Shown here piece by piece: positions 42,505 to 50,762 of a DNA stretch of 64,000 nucleotides. A program made the translations under genes and the position numbers. The notes under the pieces were generated by a model. That model did not search any database, was not told where the DNA came from, and worked only from the letters and a program-made list of their open reading frames with translations. The DNA comes from Aquirhabdus sp. (GTDB lineage: Bacteria > Pseudomonadota > Gammaproteobacteria > Pseudomonadales > Moraxellaceae), in NCBI GenBank assembly GCA_030149815.1, contig JASLHI010000018.1, forward strand, positions 24,843 through 88,842, given 5' to 3'. Numbering within the stretch: position 1 is the stretch's first letter; each line of letters opens with the position of its first letter.

Positions 42505-43398
42505 TTACGTGATTAACTCTTGCACCATACGTTTCACATGGTATTGCCATGGTGGAAGTTGGATATTCAGTAGCTGGCGTAGTTTCTCTGTGTTGAGTCG
42601 TGAGTTTTGTGGACGTGCAGCAGGCACAGGATAGGCTGATGCTGGAATACTACCCACTTGCTCAGGTTGTACTTTGAAGGATGCACCACATTGAATCGCT
42701 TCCGCAATCACGAATTGGGCATAACCATGCCAACTTGTTTCTCCTCCTGCAACCAAATGGTAAATACCCGAAGCATTTGCTGCGAGCGTAGTGTCATGCT
42801 GCAAACGATAGATGGACAGTGCGGTGACGTCGGCAATCAGTTCTGCGCTGGTTGGAGCGCCAAATTGATCAGCGACGACATTGAGACTGTCACGTTCGGA
42901 TGCGAGTCGTAACATGGTTTTGGCAAAGTTCGCACCTCGACTGGCAAAAACCCAGCTCGTTCTAAAAATCAGATATTGGCAACCAGATGCAGAGATAGCG
43001 AGTTCACCATCATGTTTCGTTTGACCATAGACACTGAGTGGTGCAGTCAGGTCGTCTTCGTAATATGCACCATCTTTGTGACCATCAAACACATAATCGG
43101 TTGAATAGTGAATAAGCCAAGCATTTAAGCGCTTAGTTTCTTCTGCTAATACTGCAAGCGATTGTGTATTGACTCGGCGAGCACGATCAACGTCGCTTTC
43201 CGCTTTGTCTACAGCAGTGTATGCTGCAGCATTGACGATCACATCTGGCGCGTAATCCTGAATGAGCTGACGTAGAGATTCTGGATCATCTAAGTTCGCT
43301 GCGGTACGGTCACATGCGCGCAACTCTCCCAAAGGACTCAGAGCGCGCTGTAACTCCCAACCAACTTGACCATTTTTCCCAAGTAATAATATTTTCAA
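42505..43398 (-). CDS. rmlD: dTDP-4-dehydrorhamnose reductase
   Basis: RmlD performs the last step to dTDP-L-rhamnose with NAD(P)H. The glycine motif is LLLGKNGQVGWELQRAL (about 3-19). Further motifs are VNAAAYTAVDKAESD, STDYVFDG, and the catalytic YGQTKHDGE (Tyr-xxx-Lys, near 128-136). SRLNTEKLRQLL is near the C-terminus. It starts six bases after the rmlB stop. Confidence 0.97.
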   Translation of the reverse strand: MKILLLGKNGQVGWELQRALSPLGELRACDRTAANLDDPESLRQLIQDYAPDVIVNAAAYTAVDKAESDVDRARRVNTQSLAVLAEETKRLNAWLIHYSTDYVFDGHKDGAYYEDDLTAPLSVYGQTKHDGELAISASGCQYLIFRTSWVFASRGANFAKTMLRLASERDSLNVVADQFGAPTSAELIADVTALSIYRLQHDTTLAANASGIYHLVAGGETSWHGYAQFVIAEAIQCGASFKVQPEQVGSIPASAYPVPAARPQNSRLNTEKLRQLLNIQLPPWQYHVKRMVQELIT

Positions 43399-43404
43399 TA
43401 TGGG

Positions 43405-44469
43405 TTACTCATGTGTATATTGTTGATTGACCCAATCGCGATAGTCGCCGCTGGTAATGTTTTCGACCCATGCTTGGTTTTCGAGATACCATTGAACCGT
43501 TTTACGAATCCCAGTTTCAAAGGTCTCTGCAGGTTTCCAGCCGAGTTCTCGTTCAAGCTTGGTTGCGTCAATCGCATAGCGGCGATCGTGTCCTGCGCGG
43601 TCTTTGACAAAAGTAATCTGCGTTTTATAGGACTGACCATCTGTACGTGGTTGCAGTTCGTCGAGAATTTCACAAAGTGTTGTGACCACATCTAGATTGG
43701 CTTTTTCATTCCAGCCACCCACATTGTAAGTTTCACCTAAAACCCCGAAAGCAAGGACGCGACGGATGGCGCTACAGTGATCGGTAACGTACAGCCAGTC
43801 ACGGATTTGTTGTCCATCGCCATAGATCGGTAAATTTTTACCATTTAAGGCGTTCAAAATACACAGTGGAATGAGCTTTTCTGGGAAATGAAAAGGTCCA
43901 TAGTTATTCGAACAATTCGTTGTGAGCACAGGTAGTCCATAAGTATGGTGGTAAGCACGAACTAAATGGTCAGAAGCTGCTTTACTTGCGGAATAAGGGC
44001 TATTGGGTTCAAAACGATTAGTTTCGCTAAACGCAGGATCAGATTTTTCAAGAGAGCCATAAACTTCGTCTGTTGAGACATGAAGAAAGCGAAATGCTGC
44101 TTTGTGTGTTTCGTCAAGATTTGACCAATATCCGCGTACTGTTTCCAGTAGCTTGAATGTGCCTACGATATTTGTTTGAATGAATGCTTCAGGGCCTGTG
44201 ATTGAGCGATCAACATGGCTTTCAGCCGCAAAGTTCAGAACTGCGCGGACTTGGTATTTAGAAAGTAATTCACCAATGATGAGCGAGTCGGCAATATCCG
44301 CATGGACAAAAATGTGGTGAGGATTTGTTTTAACGGATGCCAGGTTTTCTAAATTTCCAGCATAGGTCAACTTGTCTAGACTGATCACGAGTTCATTATG
44401 ATGCGCAAGCCAATCTAATACAAAATTACTGCCGATAAAGCCTGCTGCGCCTGTTACAAGTATTGCCAT
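43405..44469 (-). CDS. rmlB: dTDP-glucose 4,6-dehydratase
   Basis: RmlB makes dTDP-4-keto-6-deoxyglucose, the branch point between RmlC/RmlD and the ketoisomerase pathway. It is an extended SDR of 354 aa with TGAAGFIGSNFV (about 6-17), NFAAESHVDRSI, STDEVYG and catalytic YSASKAASDHLV. NCSNNYGP and the GDGQQIRDWLYV block follow. The gene order rmlB-rmlD-rmlA-rmlC is conserved in Acinetobacter and many other proteobacteria. It follows manB by 24 bases. Confidence 0.97.
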   Translation of the reverse strand: MAILVTGAAGFIGSNFVLDWLAHHNELVISLDKLTYAGNLENLASVKTNPHHIFVHADIADSLIIGELLSKYQVRAVLNFAAESHVDRSITGPEAFIQTNIVGTFKLLETVRGYWSNLDETHKAAFRFLHVSTDEVYGSLEKSDPAFSETNRFEPNSPYSASKAASDHLVRAYHHTYGLPVLTTNCSNNYGPFHFPEKLIPLCILNALNGKNLPIYGDGQQIRDWLYVTDHCSAIRRVLAFGVLGETYNVGGWNEKANLDVVTTLCEILDELQPRTDGQSYKTQITFVKDRAGHDRRYAIDATKLERELGWKPAETFETGIRKTVQWYLENQAWVENITSGDYRDWVNQQYTHE

Positions 44470-44493
44470 TATTGCTTGTTCCGTAACTATAAG

Positions 44494-45879
44494 TTAATAA
44501 CTATTTTGTGGTTTTGCACCAATCAGCTGTTGTAGCTCTGCTGTACGATCCAACATGCGAGCATGGGCTTGATTTCCGCGAGCTTCAACATTCAAACGCA
44601 TCAGAGGTTCTGTATTTGAGGTACGCAGATTAAAGCGCCAGTCTGGAAATGACAAGCTCATACCATCAGTTTTGTCGAGTTCAGGATGTTCTGATGTGTA
44701 ATATTGCAAGATTTTTTCGATGATTTCCGCACTATTGTCCACACGGAAGTTAATTTCACCGCTGCAAGGGTAGGTTGCCATGCGTTCGCTGATGAGAGTC
44801 GACAAACCTTTGCCAGTATGACTGACTAAATTAACAGCAAGGAGCCATGGAATCATGCCGCTGTCGCAGTATGCAAAATCACGGAAATAGTGGTGTGCAC
44901 TCATTTCTCCGCCATAGATGGCGTTCTCGGCGCGCATCCGTTCTTTAATGAAGGCATGTCCTGTTTTGCATTGGATGGCTTGACCGCCTGCTTGTTCAGC
45001 GATATCAATCGTATTCCATGTCAAACGCGGATCATGAATGATTTTTTCACCTGGATTTTTAAGCAAAAATGCCTGAGATAACAAGCCAACGATATAGTAA
45101 CCTTCAATAAATTCACCGTGTTCGTCGAACAAGAAACAACGATCAAAGTCACCATCCCATGCTACGCCGAAGTCTGCTTGATGGGTTTTAACTGCATCAA
45201 TGGTTGCTGCACGGTTTTCTAGCAAAATCGGGTTAGGGATGCCATTTGGGAAGCTACCATCGGCTTCGTGATGAATTTTAATAAATGAAATTGGAATATT
45301 GAGCTCGGCAAAGCGGCTTTCCAGCGCATCAATCACATGACCTGCTGCGCCATTGCCAGAGTTGACGACGATTTTTAGTGGGCGAATGTTTGCAGTATCT
45401 AAATAAGTCAGTAAATGGCTGACGTAATCTTCAAGGATAGAAATTTCGGTCAGTGTGCCTTTGTGTGTGATTGGTGCGAATTCATTTTTTTCAGCAAGTG
45501 CTTTGATATCGAGCAGACCTGTATCACCGCTAATTGGCTGAGCGCCTTTTTTGACCAGTTTCATGCCATTATAATCCATTGGATTATGGCTGGCCGTGAC
45601 TTCGATGCCGCCATCTACATCGAGATGAAATGCAGCAAAATAAACTTCTTCGGTACCTGTCATACCGATATCTAAAACGTCAACTCCGCTATCCATTAAG
45701 CCTTGAGCAACAGCCATTTTCAATGCATGGCTTGTTGGGCGTATATCAGCACCGACAACGATTCTTTTCGGTTGTAGTAATTGTCCGTATGCGCGACCAA
45801 TATTATATGCAATTGACTCATTTAGTTCAGTTCCGAGTTTGCCTCGAATGTCATAGGCTTTAAAGCAAGTCAGTTGCAT
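44494..45879 (-). CDS. manB: Phosphomannomutase/phosphoglucomutase (CpsG/ManB type)
   Basis: This alpha-D-phosphohexomutase interconverts 6- and 1-phosphates of glucose or mannose, supplying glucose-1-phosphate for RmlA. The start MQLTCFKAYDIRGKLGTELN is typical of CpsG. The catalytic serine loop is TASHNPMDYNGMK (near 97-109). The metal-binding loop is WDGDFDRCF and the sugar-binding loop GGEMSAHHYF. The phosphate-binding end is RTSNTEPLMRLNVEARG. No manC lies in the window, so the glucose role is favoured (inference). It is the first gene of the leftward polysaccharide cluster. Confidence 0.93.
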   Translation of the reverse strand: MQLTCFKAYDIRGKLGTELNESIAYNIGRAYGQLLQPKRIVVGADIRPTSHALKMAVAQGLMDSGVDVLDIGMTGTEEVYFAAFHLDVDGGIEVTASHNPMDYNGMKLVKKGAQPISGDTGLLDIKALAEKNEFAPITHKGTLTEISILEDYVSHLLTYLDTANIRPLKIVVNSGNGAAGHVIDALESRFAELNIPISFIKIHHEADGSFPNGIPNPILLENRAATIDAVKTHQADFGVAWDGDFDRCFLFDEHGEFIEGYYIVGLLSQAFLLKNPGEKIIHDPRLTWNTIDIAEQAGGQAIQCKTGHAFIKERMRAENAIYGGEMSAHHYFRDFAYCDSGMIPWLLAVNLVSHTGKGLSTLISERMATYPCSGEINFRVDNSAEIIEKILQYYTSEHPELDKTDGMSLSFPDWRFNLRTSNTEPLMRLNVEARGNQAHARMLDRTAELQQLIGAKPQNSY

Positions 45880-46023
45880 GATGTACTCATTAAAATTGTT
45901 AAATAGCGTGTGGCGAACATGGCATCAATATGCACCATGAATAAATTGCGGCAGAGTATGCCATAAGTAGGTTTCGAACGTCATTAGAGTGTCCTTAATG
46001 AACCGATGATTTATACAATTTAA

Positions 46024-47052
46024 CTAAGATATTAGTTTTCGCATGGCTTCAGGGATGCCTGATGCAAATGCTTCAACAGGATTCATCCAACGCATTTGCG
46101 AAAAATACTGTTCCAGCATTTTTTTCTGATCGGCTTCAATCTCGAAGTGAATTGCTTGTAATTCCCAATGAAAGTGGGTGAAGGTGTGGCGGATTTTTTT
46201 ATCTTGAACGCCATTCTTTAGATTTAGTTTATTTAAGGCTGCTTCAAGATCATCTTCAATTACAGGCAGCGACCATAATCCACCCCAAAGCCCTTCAGCT
46301 GGACGTTGTTGCCAGAGAAGCTGCTGATTGTGTTGGATGATGAGTACAGTTGCATGGCGTGTTGGCGTGGCTTTGCGTGCAGGTTTTTGCGGCAATTCCA
46401 AGACTCGGTTTTGTTTCAATGCCATGCAATCACTGTGCATCGGACAATATAAACATAATGGTTTTTTGGGTGTACAAATGGTCGCGCCTAAGTCCATGAT
46501 GGCTTGGTTATAGTCATGTGCTCGGGTTTGTGGAGTAAGTTTTTCAGCAATTTGCCAGATATTTTTGATAAATCCACTACTCATACTATCGCCATCTAGT
46601 GCGAAATAGCGGCTGAGTACGCGTTTAACATTACCATCCATGATGGCACCAAATTGACGTAGACCGAGTGACATCAGTGCGCCTGCTGTGGATCGACCGA
46701 CGCCAGAGAGTTCCATCCATTCCTCTAAGTTTTCTGGAAATCTGCCTTTTTCAGCCACCATTCCCGCCGCTTTATGCAGATTGCGTGCGCGTGCGTAATA
46801 ACCTAGCCCCGCCCAAAACGGCGCAACCTCATCCCAACTGGCATTGCCAAGGTCCTGTACAGTTGGAAAACGCTGCATAAAACGATCAAAATATTGAAGT
46901 ACCGTCTTGACTTGCGTCTGCTGCAACATGATTTCAGACACCCAAACTTTGTAAGGGTCATCAGTCACTTGCCATGGGAGGTCATGCCGACCATGTTGCT
47001 CAAACCATGTGAGGAGTCGTTCGGAAAAGTTGCTGTCTTTTGGGTGTGTCAA
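46024..47052 (-). CDS. mutY: A/G-specific adenine DNA glycosylase
   Basis: MutY removes adenine mispaired with 8-oxoguanine. The helix-hairpin-helix region has VSEIMLQQTQVKTVLQYFDR and LSGVGRSTAGALMSLGL followed by the catalytic Asp in MDGNVKRVL. The 4Fe-4S cluster ligands are in CTPKKPLCLYCPMHSDC (C-x6-C-x2-C-x5-C, about 192-208). A NUDIX-like C-terminal domain (from about 230) recognises 8-oxoG. The start codon appears to be TTG at 47052, eight bases after the stop of the small upstream ORF. No better ATG precedes the conserved FSERLLTWFEQHGRHDLPW. Confidence 0.95.
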   Translation of the reverse strand: MTHPKDSNFSERLLTWFEQHGRHDLPWQVTDDPYKVWVSEIMLQQTQVKTVLQYFDRFMQRFPTVQDLGNASWDEVAPFWAGLGYYARARNLHKAAGMVAEKGRFPENLEEWMELSGVGRSTAGALMSLGLRQFGAIMDGNVKRVLSRYFALDGDSMSSGFIKNIWQIAEKLTPQTRAHDYNQAIMDLGATICTPKKPLCLYCPMHSDCMALKQNRVLELPQKPARKATPTRHATVLIIQHNQQLLWQQRPAEGLWGGLWSLPVIEDDLEAALNKLNLKNGVQDKKIRHTFTHFHWELQAIHFEIEADQKKMLEQYFSQMRWMNPVEAFASGIPEAMRKLIS

Positions 47053-47060
47053 AATAAGAA

Positions 47061-47240
47061 TTATCCAAATAAATATGTAAAGAAATTAGCAATCAGTATA
47101 AGAAGCATACCAGTAGCGCCGAGGACGTTTTTTAGAAGCGCATATTTCTTTTTCTTAGCTGCATCAAACGCGGGGTATTCCAAAAAAATATAAATCCATA
47201 CGCCAGTGAAAATGCATGCCATTGAGATAAAAGTAATCAC
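47061..47240 (-). CDS. Small two-helix membrane protein, unknown function
   Basis: A short leftward frame ending eight bases before mutY. From GTG 47240 it gives 59 residues with two hydrophobic helices (about ITFISMACIFTGVWIYIFL and VLGATGMLLILIANFFTYLF). A basic, charged loop separates them (EYPAFDAAKKKKYALLKN), as expected for a double-spanning inner-membrane protein. GTG has no clear ribosome binding site. An in-frame ATT at 47255 has GGAG exactly seven bases upstream and would give 64 residues, a rare start codon. I do not recognise the family. It is probably co-transcribed with mutY. Confidence 0.5.
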   Translation of the reverse strand: MITFISMACIFTGVWIYIFLEYPAFDAAKKKKYALLKNVLGATGMLLILIANFFTYLFG

Positions 47241-47405
47241 TTCTTGAATGTTAATTTTCTTTCTCCGCCAAATATATTTTCACATGAAATTGAATGATGC
47301 GAGCATCGTGTTAAAAGTGTGAGTCAATGTGCCATAACCATAGCCCTAGAAGCGCTTAAAGGCTATAGTTCGCATATATTATTTTGCGTGATTTGGATTG
47401 CTGCC

Positions 47406-49274
47406 ATGAATAGCCTGACTACACCCGTTCCTTCCGCTCATGACGTTGAGGCACAAGACCTTACACGGATTCTGCCAGCCTCGCGTAAGGTGTATATCCA
47501 AGGGTCTACGCCAGATATCCAAGTGCCCATGCGTGAAATTACGCTAACAGATACGCCAACGGGTTTAGGTGGTGAAAAAAATCCACCTGTTTTAGTTTAT
47601 GACACATCGGGCGTTTATAGCGATCCAAGTGTGATCATTGACTTGACCAAAGGTTTGCCAGATCTTCGTTCAAAGTGGATTGAGGCACGTGGTGATACGG
47701 AAAAATTAAAAGGGTTGTCTTCTGAATTTGGTCGTCAGCGTGCGCGCGATATTACGACGGCGGAATTGCGTTTTGCGCATATCCAAAATCCACGTCGTGC
47801 CAAAGCAGGTCAGAATGTCACCCAGATGCATTACGCGCGTCAAGGCATCATCACGCCAGAAATGGAATATATCGCGATTCGTGAAACCCAGCGTCAATAT
47901 GAAGGCGCTGATTTGCGTCAGCATGAAGGTCAAAACTTCGGCGCGCATTTGCCACGTCAAATTACTCCTGAATTTGTCCGCAGTGAAGTTGCGGCTGGCC
48001 GTGCGATCATCCCAGCCAATATTAACCATCCTGAAGCAGAGCCAATGATTATTGGTCGTAACTTCTTGGTGAAGATTAATGCCAATATTGGTAACTCTGC
48101 GCTCGGTTCAAGTATTGATGACGAAGTTGCTAAGATGACGTGGTCGACCCGTTGGGGCGCGGACACCATCATGGATTTATCGACAGGTAAAAACATCCAT
48201 GAAACCCGTGAATGGATTATTCGTAACTCTCCCGTACCAATCGGGACAGTGCCAATCTACCAAGCACTCGAAAAAGTAAATGGTGTAGCTGAAGATCTGA
48301 CATGGGAAATTTTCCGTGACACCTTGATTGAACAAGCAGAACAAGGCGTTGATTATTTCACCATTCATGCGGGCGTGTTGCTGCGTTATGTACCATTGAC
48401 TGCGAACCGTTTGACGGGGATTGTGTCACGTGGTGGTTCAATCATGGCGCAGTGGTGTTTGGCGCATCATCAAGAAAACTTCTTGTACACACATTTCGAA
48501 GAAATCTGCGAAATCATGAAAGCCTACGATGTATCGTTTAGCCTCGGTGATGGCCTGCGTCCGGGTTGTATCCAAGATGCTAACGATGAAGCGCAATTTG
48601 GTGAACTGCGTGCACTCGGTGAGTTGACTCAAATTGCATGGAAACATGATGTTCAGGTCATGATCGAAGGGCCGGGTCATGTGCCGATGCATATGATCAA
48701 AGAAAACATGGACTTGCAGATCGAAGTCTGCGGCGAAGCACCGTTTTATACGCTTGGGCCACTGACGACGGATATCGCACCGGGCTACGACCACATCACC
48801 AGCGCGATTGGCGCGGCAATGATTGGTTGGTACGGCACAGCGATGTTGTGTTATGTCACGCCGAAAGAACATCTCGGCTTGCCGAATAAGAAAGATGTGA
48901 AAGACGGCATCATTACCTACAAGATCGCAGCACACGCAGCTGACTTGGCGAAAGGTCATCCGGGTGCGCAAGTGCGTGACAATGCTTTATCTAAAGCACG
49001 CTTTGAGTTCCGTTGGGAAGATCAGTTTAACCTTGCGCTTGACCCAGATACCGCGCGTGAATATCACGACGAAACCTTGCCGAAAGATGCACATAAATCG
49101 GCGCATTTCTGCTCGATGTGTGGTCCAAAGTTCTGCTCGATGAAAATCACCCAGAACGTGCGTGACTATGCAGCGAAACAAGGATTGAGCGAGCAAGATG
49201 CCGTACAAAAGGGTATGGAAGAAATGTCAGTGGTGTATCACGAGCAAGGTAGCCAGTTGTATAAAGAAGTTTAA
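47406..49274 (+). CDS. thiC: Phosphomethylpyrimidine synthase ThiC
   Basis: ThiC is a radical-SAM enzyme converting aminoimidazole ribotide to the HMP phosphate moiety of thiamine. Visible blocks are REITLTDTP near the start, the RAEPMIIGRNF-type segment, GPGHVPMHMIKENM and YDHITSAIGAAMIG. The C-terminal cluster motif CSMCGPKFCSM (C-x2-C-x4-C, near 569-579) binds the 4Fe-4S centre. I start it at ATG 47406 (MNSLTTPVPSAHD), giving 622 aa. The open frame continues upstream to GTG 47319 but that part is unlike ThiC. No TPP riboswitch and no clear ribosome binding site are visible upstream. Confidence 0.96.
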   Translation: MNSLTTPVPSAHDVEAQDLTRILPASRKVYIQGSTPDIQVPMREITLTDTPTGLGGEKNPPVLVYDTSGVYSDPSVIIDLTKGLPDLRSKWIEARGDTEKLKGLSSEFGRQRARDITTAELRFAHIQNPRRAKAGQNVTQMHYARQGIITPEMEYIAIRETQRQYEGADLRQHEGQNFGAHLPRQITPEFVRSEVAAGRAIIPANINHPEAEPMIIGRNFLVKINANIGNSALGSSIDDEVAKMTWSTRWGADTIMDLSTGKNIHETREWIIRNSPVPIGTVPIYQALEKVNGVAEDLTWEIFRDTLIEQAEQGVDYFTIHAGVLLRYVPLTANRLTGIVSRGGSIMAQWCLAHHQENFLYTHFEEICEIMKAYDVSFSLGDGLRPGCIQDANDEAQFGELRALGELTQIAWKHDVQVMIEGPGHVPMHMIKENMDLQIEVCGEAPFYTLGPLTTDIAPGYDHITSAIGAAMIGWYGTAMLCYVTPKEHLGLPNKKDVKDGIITYKIAAHAADLAKGHPGAQVRDNALSKARFEFRWEDQFNLALDPDTAREYHDETLPKDAHKSAHFCSMCGPKFCSMKITQNVRDYAAKQGLSEQDAVQKGMEEMSVVYHEQGSQLYKEV

Positions 49275-49289
49275 AATATTGTTGATTTG

Positions 49290-49327
49290 AAAATATCGCC
49301 GTCATTCGTGATAGGCGATATTTTTTT
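49290..49327 (+). terminator. thiC terminator
   Basis: AAAATATCGCC pairs with GGCGATATTTT around a 13-base loop and runs into a T tract, 15 bases after the thiC stop. Confidence 0.85.
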
Positions 49328-49347
49328 ATTAAAAAAGGTGTATATGA

Positions 49348-49764
49348 GTGAAATATATTTTTATTATTCTGATATTGTTGAATTTTTATGGATGTTCATT
49401 AACATCTTCATCCGATGATAATTTGAAAAATTTAAGTAATCAAAATGCAGAAAATTTAGTGGGGAAAGATCTCTTGGATGCTCAAGAGCGTTTTAAACAG
49501 GAGATCAATAAACATACTGGTAAAATCCAAAGTATTTATAAAGAACAGCTTCAATTACATGACTTTCCTGACCAGGAATGTATTGGTTTCCAATTTCAAA
49601 TGACGGCTAACGGTGTAGTAAAAAGTGTGAAAGCGGAGAGAGCTTACATGACTACTGAGAATATCGAATTGGCTATAAAGTTAGTTGATCTTTTTAAGAA
49701 AATTCAATTTCCAAGTGCTTCTTCAGACTACTCAACACCTTATAAATTTTGTTTTCATAAATAA
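49348..49764 (+). CDS. Small predicted lipoprotein with TonB-like C-terminal fold
   Basis: A 138-residue protein from GTG 49348. A hydrophobic signal (MKYIFIILILLNFYGCS) ends in Gly-Cys, so lipidation at Cys16 is likely, although the lipobox (F-Y-G-C) is not ideal. A charged helical region follows (about 25-70). The C-terminal half has FQFQMTANGVVKSVKAERAY and KKIQFPSAS, a pattern resembling TonB/AgmX-type C-terminal domains. Two further Cys (CIGF, FCFHK) could form a disulfide. An AAGG lies about ten bases upstream. An ATG at 49343 in another frame gives only a short peptide. Function unknown. Confidence 0.65.
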   Translation: MKYIFIILILLNFYGCSLTSSSDDNLKNLSNQNAENLVGKDLLDAQERFKQEINKHTGKIQSIYKEQLQLHDFPDQECIGFQFQMTANGVVKSVKAERAYMTTENIELAIKLVDLFKKIQFPSASSDYSTPYKFCFHK

Positions 49765-49785
49765 AATCCACAGGCGGGTTTTTTT
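49763..49785 (+). terminator. Weak terminator after the lipoprotein gene
   Basis: AAAATCC can pair with GGGTTTT (one G-U pair) around a six-base loop, and the stem continues into a run of T residues. Confidence 0.45.
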
Positions 49786-49801
49786 ATTAAAAGTAAATAA
49801 T

Positions 49802-49821
49802 ATGACAATGTGCATTGTCAT
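49802..49821. promoter_or_regulatory. 20-bp palindrome upstream of the oxidoreductase pair, candidate operator
   Basis: ATGACAATG and CATTGTCAT are perfect 9-base arms around a TG spacer, 78 bases before the SDR start codon. The size and symmetry fit a TetR-family operator. No regulator gene adjoins it, so the binding protein is unknown. Confidence 0.55.
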
Positions 49822-49898
49822 GTTTAGTTTATCATCGGCTGATGTATATTTAAACGCTATGCATTTATCGTACGTCCATATTTCTGGAGCATTGTTGC

Positions 49899-50735
49899 AT
49901 GTCTACAACTCGCGTATTAATCACAGGTGCAAACACTGGAATTGGTTTGGCAACAGCAAAACGACTGGTGCAAAGTGGTGCTGATGTCATTTTGGCATGT
50001 CGCAATCCTGCTAAAGCCAAAACTGCTCAGGATGAGTTATTGAAACTTGGTGGTTCTGGTCAAGTTGATGTGATTGAGCTTGATTTGAATAACCTTACAT
50101 CAGTCAAAGCAGCAGCAGAACTGGTTAAATCTCGTTATGGTTCTATTGATGTCTTGATCAATAACGCAGGTATTTTTGGTGAGTCGCTCCAACAAACCGT
50201 TGATGGCTATGAACAACAATTTGGTGTGAACTATCTCGGGCCTTTCTTGCTGACACAGTTACTACTACCTGCATTGCAAGCGGCGCAGGCAGGGCGAATT
50301 ATTCATTTGTCGTCGATTATGCATTGGCTGGGTAGTATCCAACCTGAAACATTCAAGAAGACATCAGGTTCCTATCATGCAGTAGGAGCTTATGGTCAAT
50401 CTAAACTAGCGAACTTATTGTTTAGTCATGCTCTTGCGCGTCAACTGGAAGGCTCTACAGTCACCAGCAATGCACTGCATCCGGGCGGTGTCAATTCAGA
50501 TATTTATCGTGATGTGCCAAAGCTTCAATATGTCGTGATGCGCCCATTTTTAATTCCAACCAGTCGACCCGCAGAATTGATTACCAAAATGGCGATCAGT
50601 AATGAATGGGCAACAAAAAATGGTCAATATGTCAGCGCGCATATGCCAAGCTGGCAATCACATCATGCCAAAAACACGCAATTGGGTGATCAGCTTTATC
50701 AGCAGTCATTAGAGTTGGTTCGCGAATATTTATAA
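49899..50735 (+). CDS. Short-chain dehydrogenase/reductase, retinol-dehydrogenase-like
   Basis: A classical-type NAD(P)-dependent SDR of 278 aa. The cofactor motif is TGANTGIGLATA (about 9-20). NNAGIFG (about 89-95), the catalytic Ser in IIHLSSIMHW and YGQSKLANLLF (Tyr-xxx-Lys, near 164-174) follow, with the LHPGGVNSD loop after. ACRNPAKA after the second strand suggests NADP preference (Arg after the strand). The substrate is unknown. With the next gene, 27 bases downstream, it forms a two-gene unit behind the palindrome at 49802. Confidence 0.88.
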   Translation: MSTTRVLITGANTGIGLATAKRLVQSGADVILACRNPAKAKTAQDELLKLGGSGQVDVIELDLNNLTSVKAAAELVKSRYGSIDVLINNAGIFGESLQQTVDGYEQQFGVNYLGPFLLTQLLLPALQAAQAGRIIHLSSIMHWLGSIQPETFKKTSGSYHAVGAYGQSKLANLLFSHALARQLEGSTVTSNALHPGGVNSDIYRDVPKLQYVVMRPFLIPTSRPAELITKMAISNEWATKNGQYVSAHMPSWQSHHAKNTQLGDQLYQQSLELVREYL

Positions 50736-50762
50736 TGCTTTTACAATAAAGGAAAAACTGAG

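Noticed and set aside
46894..47193. 99-residue rightward frame antisense to mutY
   Set aside because: Its overlap with mutY and with the small leftward membrane-protein frame, together with its lack of a ribosome binding site, marks it as a shadow. The leftward frame gives the more protein-like sequence.
47319..47405. N-terminal extension of ThiC from GTG 47319
   Set aside because: The added 29 residues do not resemble ThiC, and the conserved protein begins at the ATG 47406 region.
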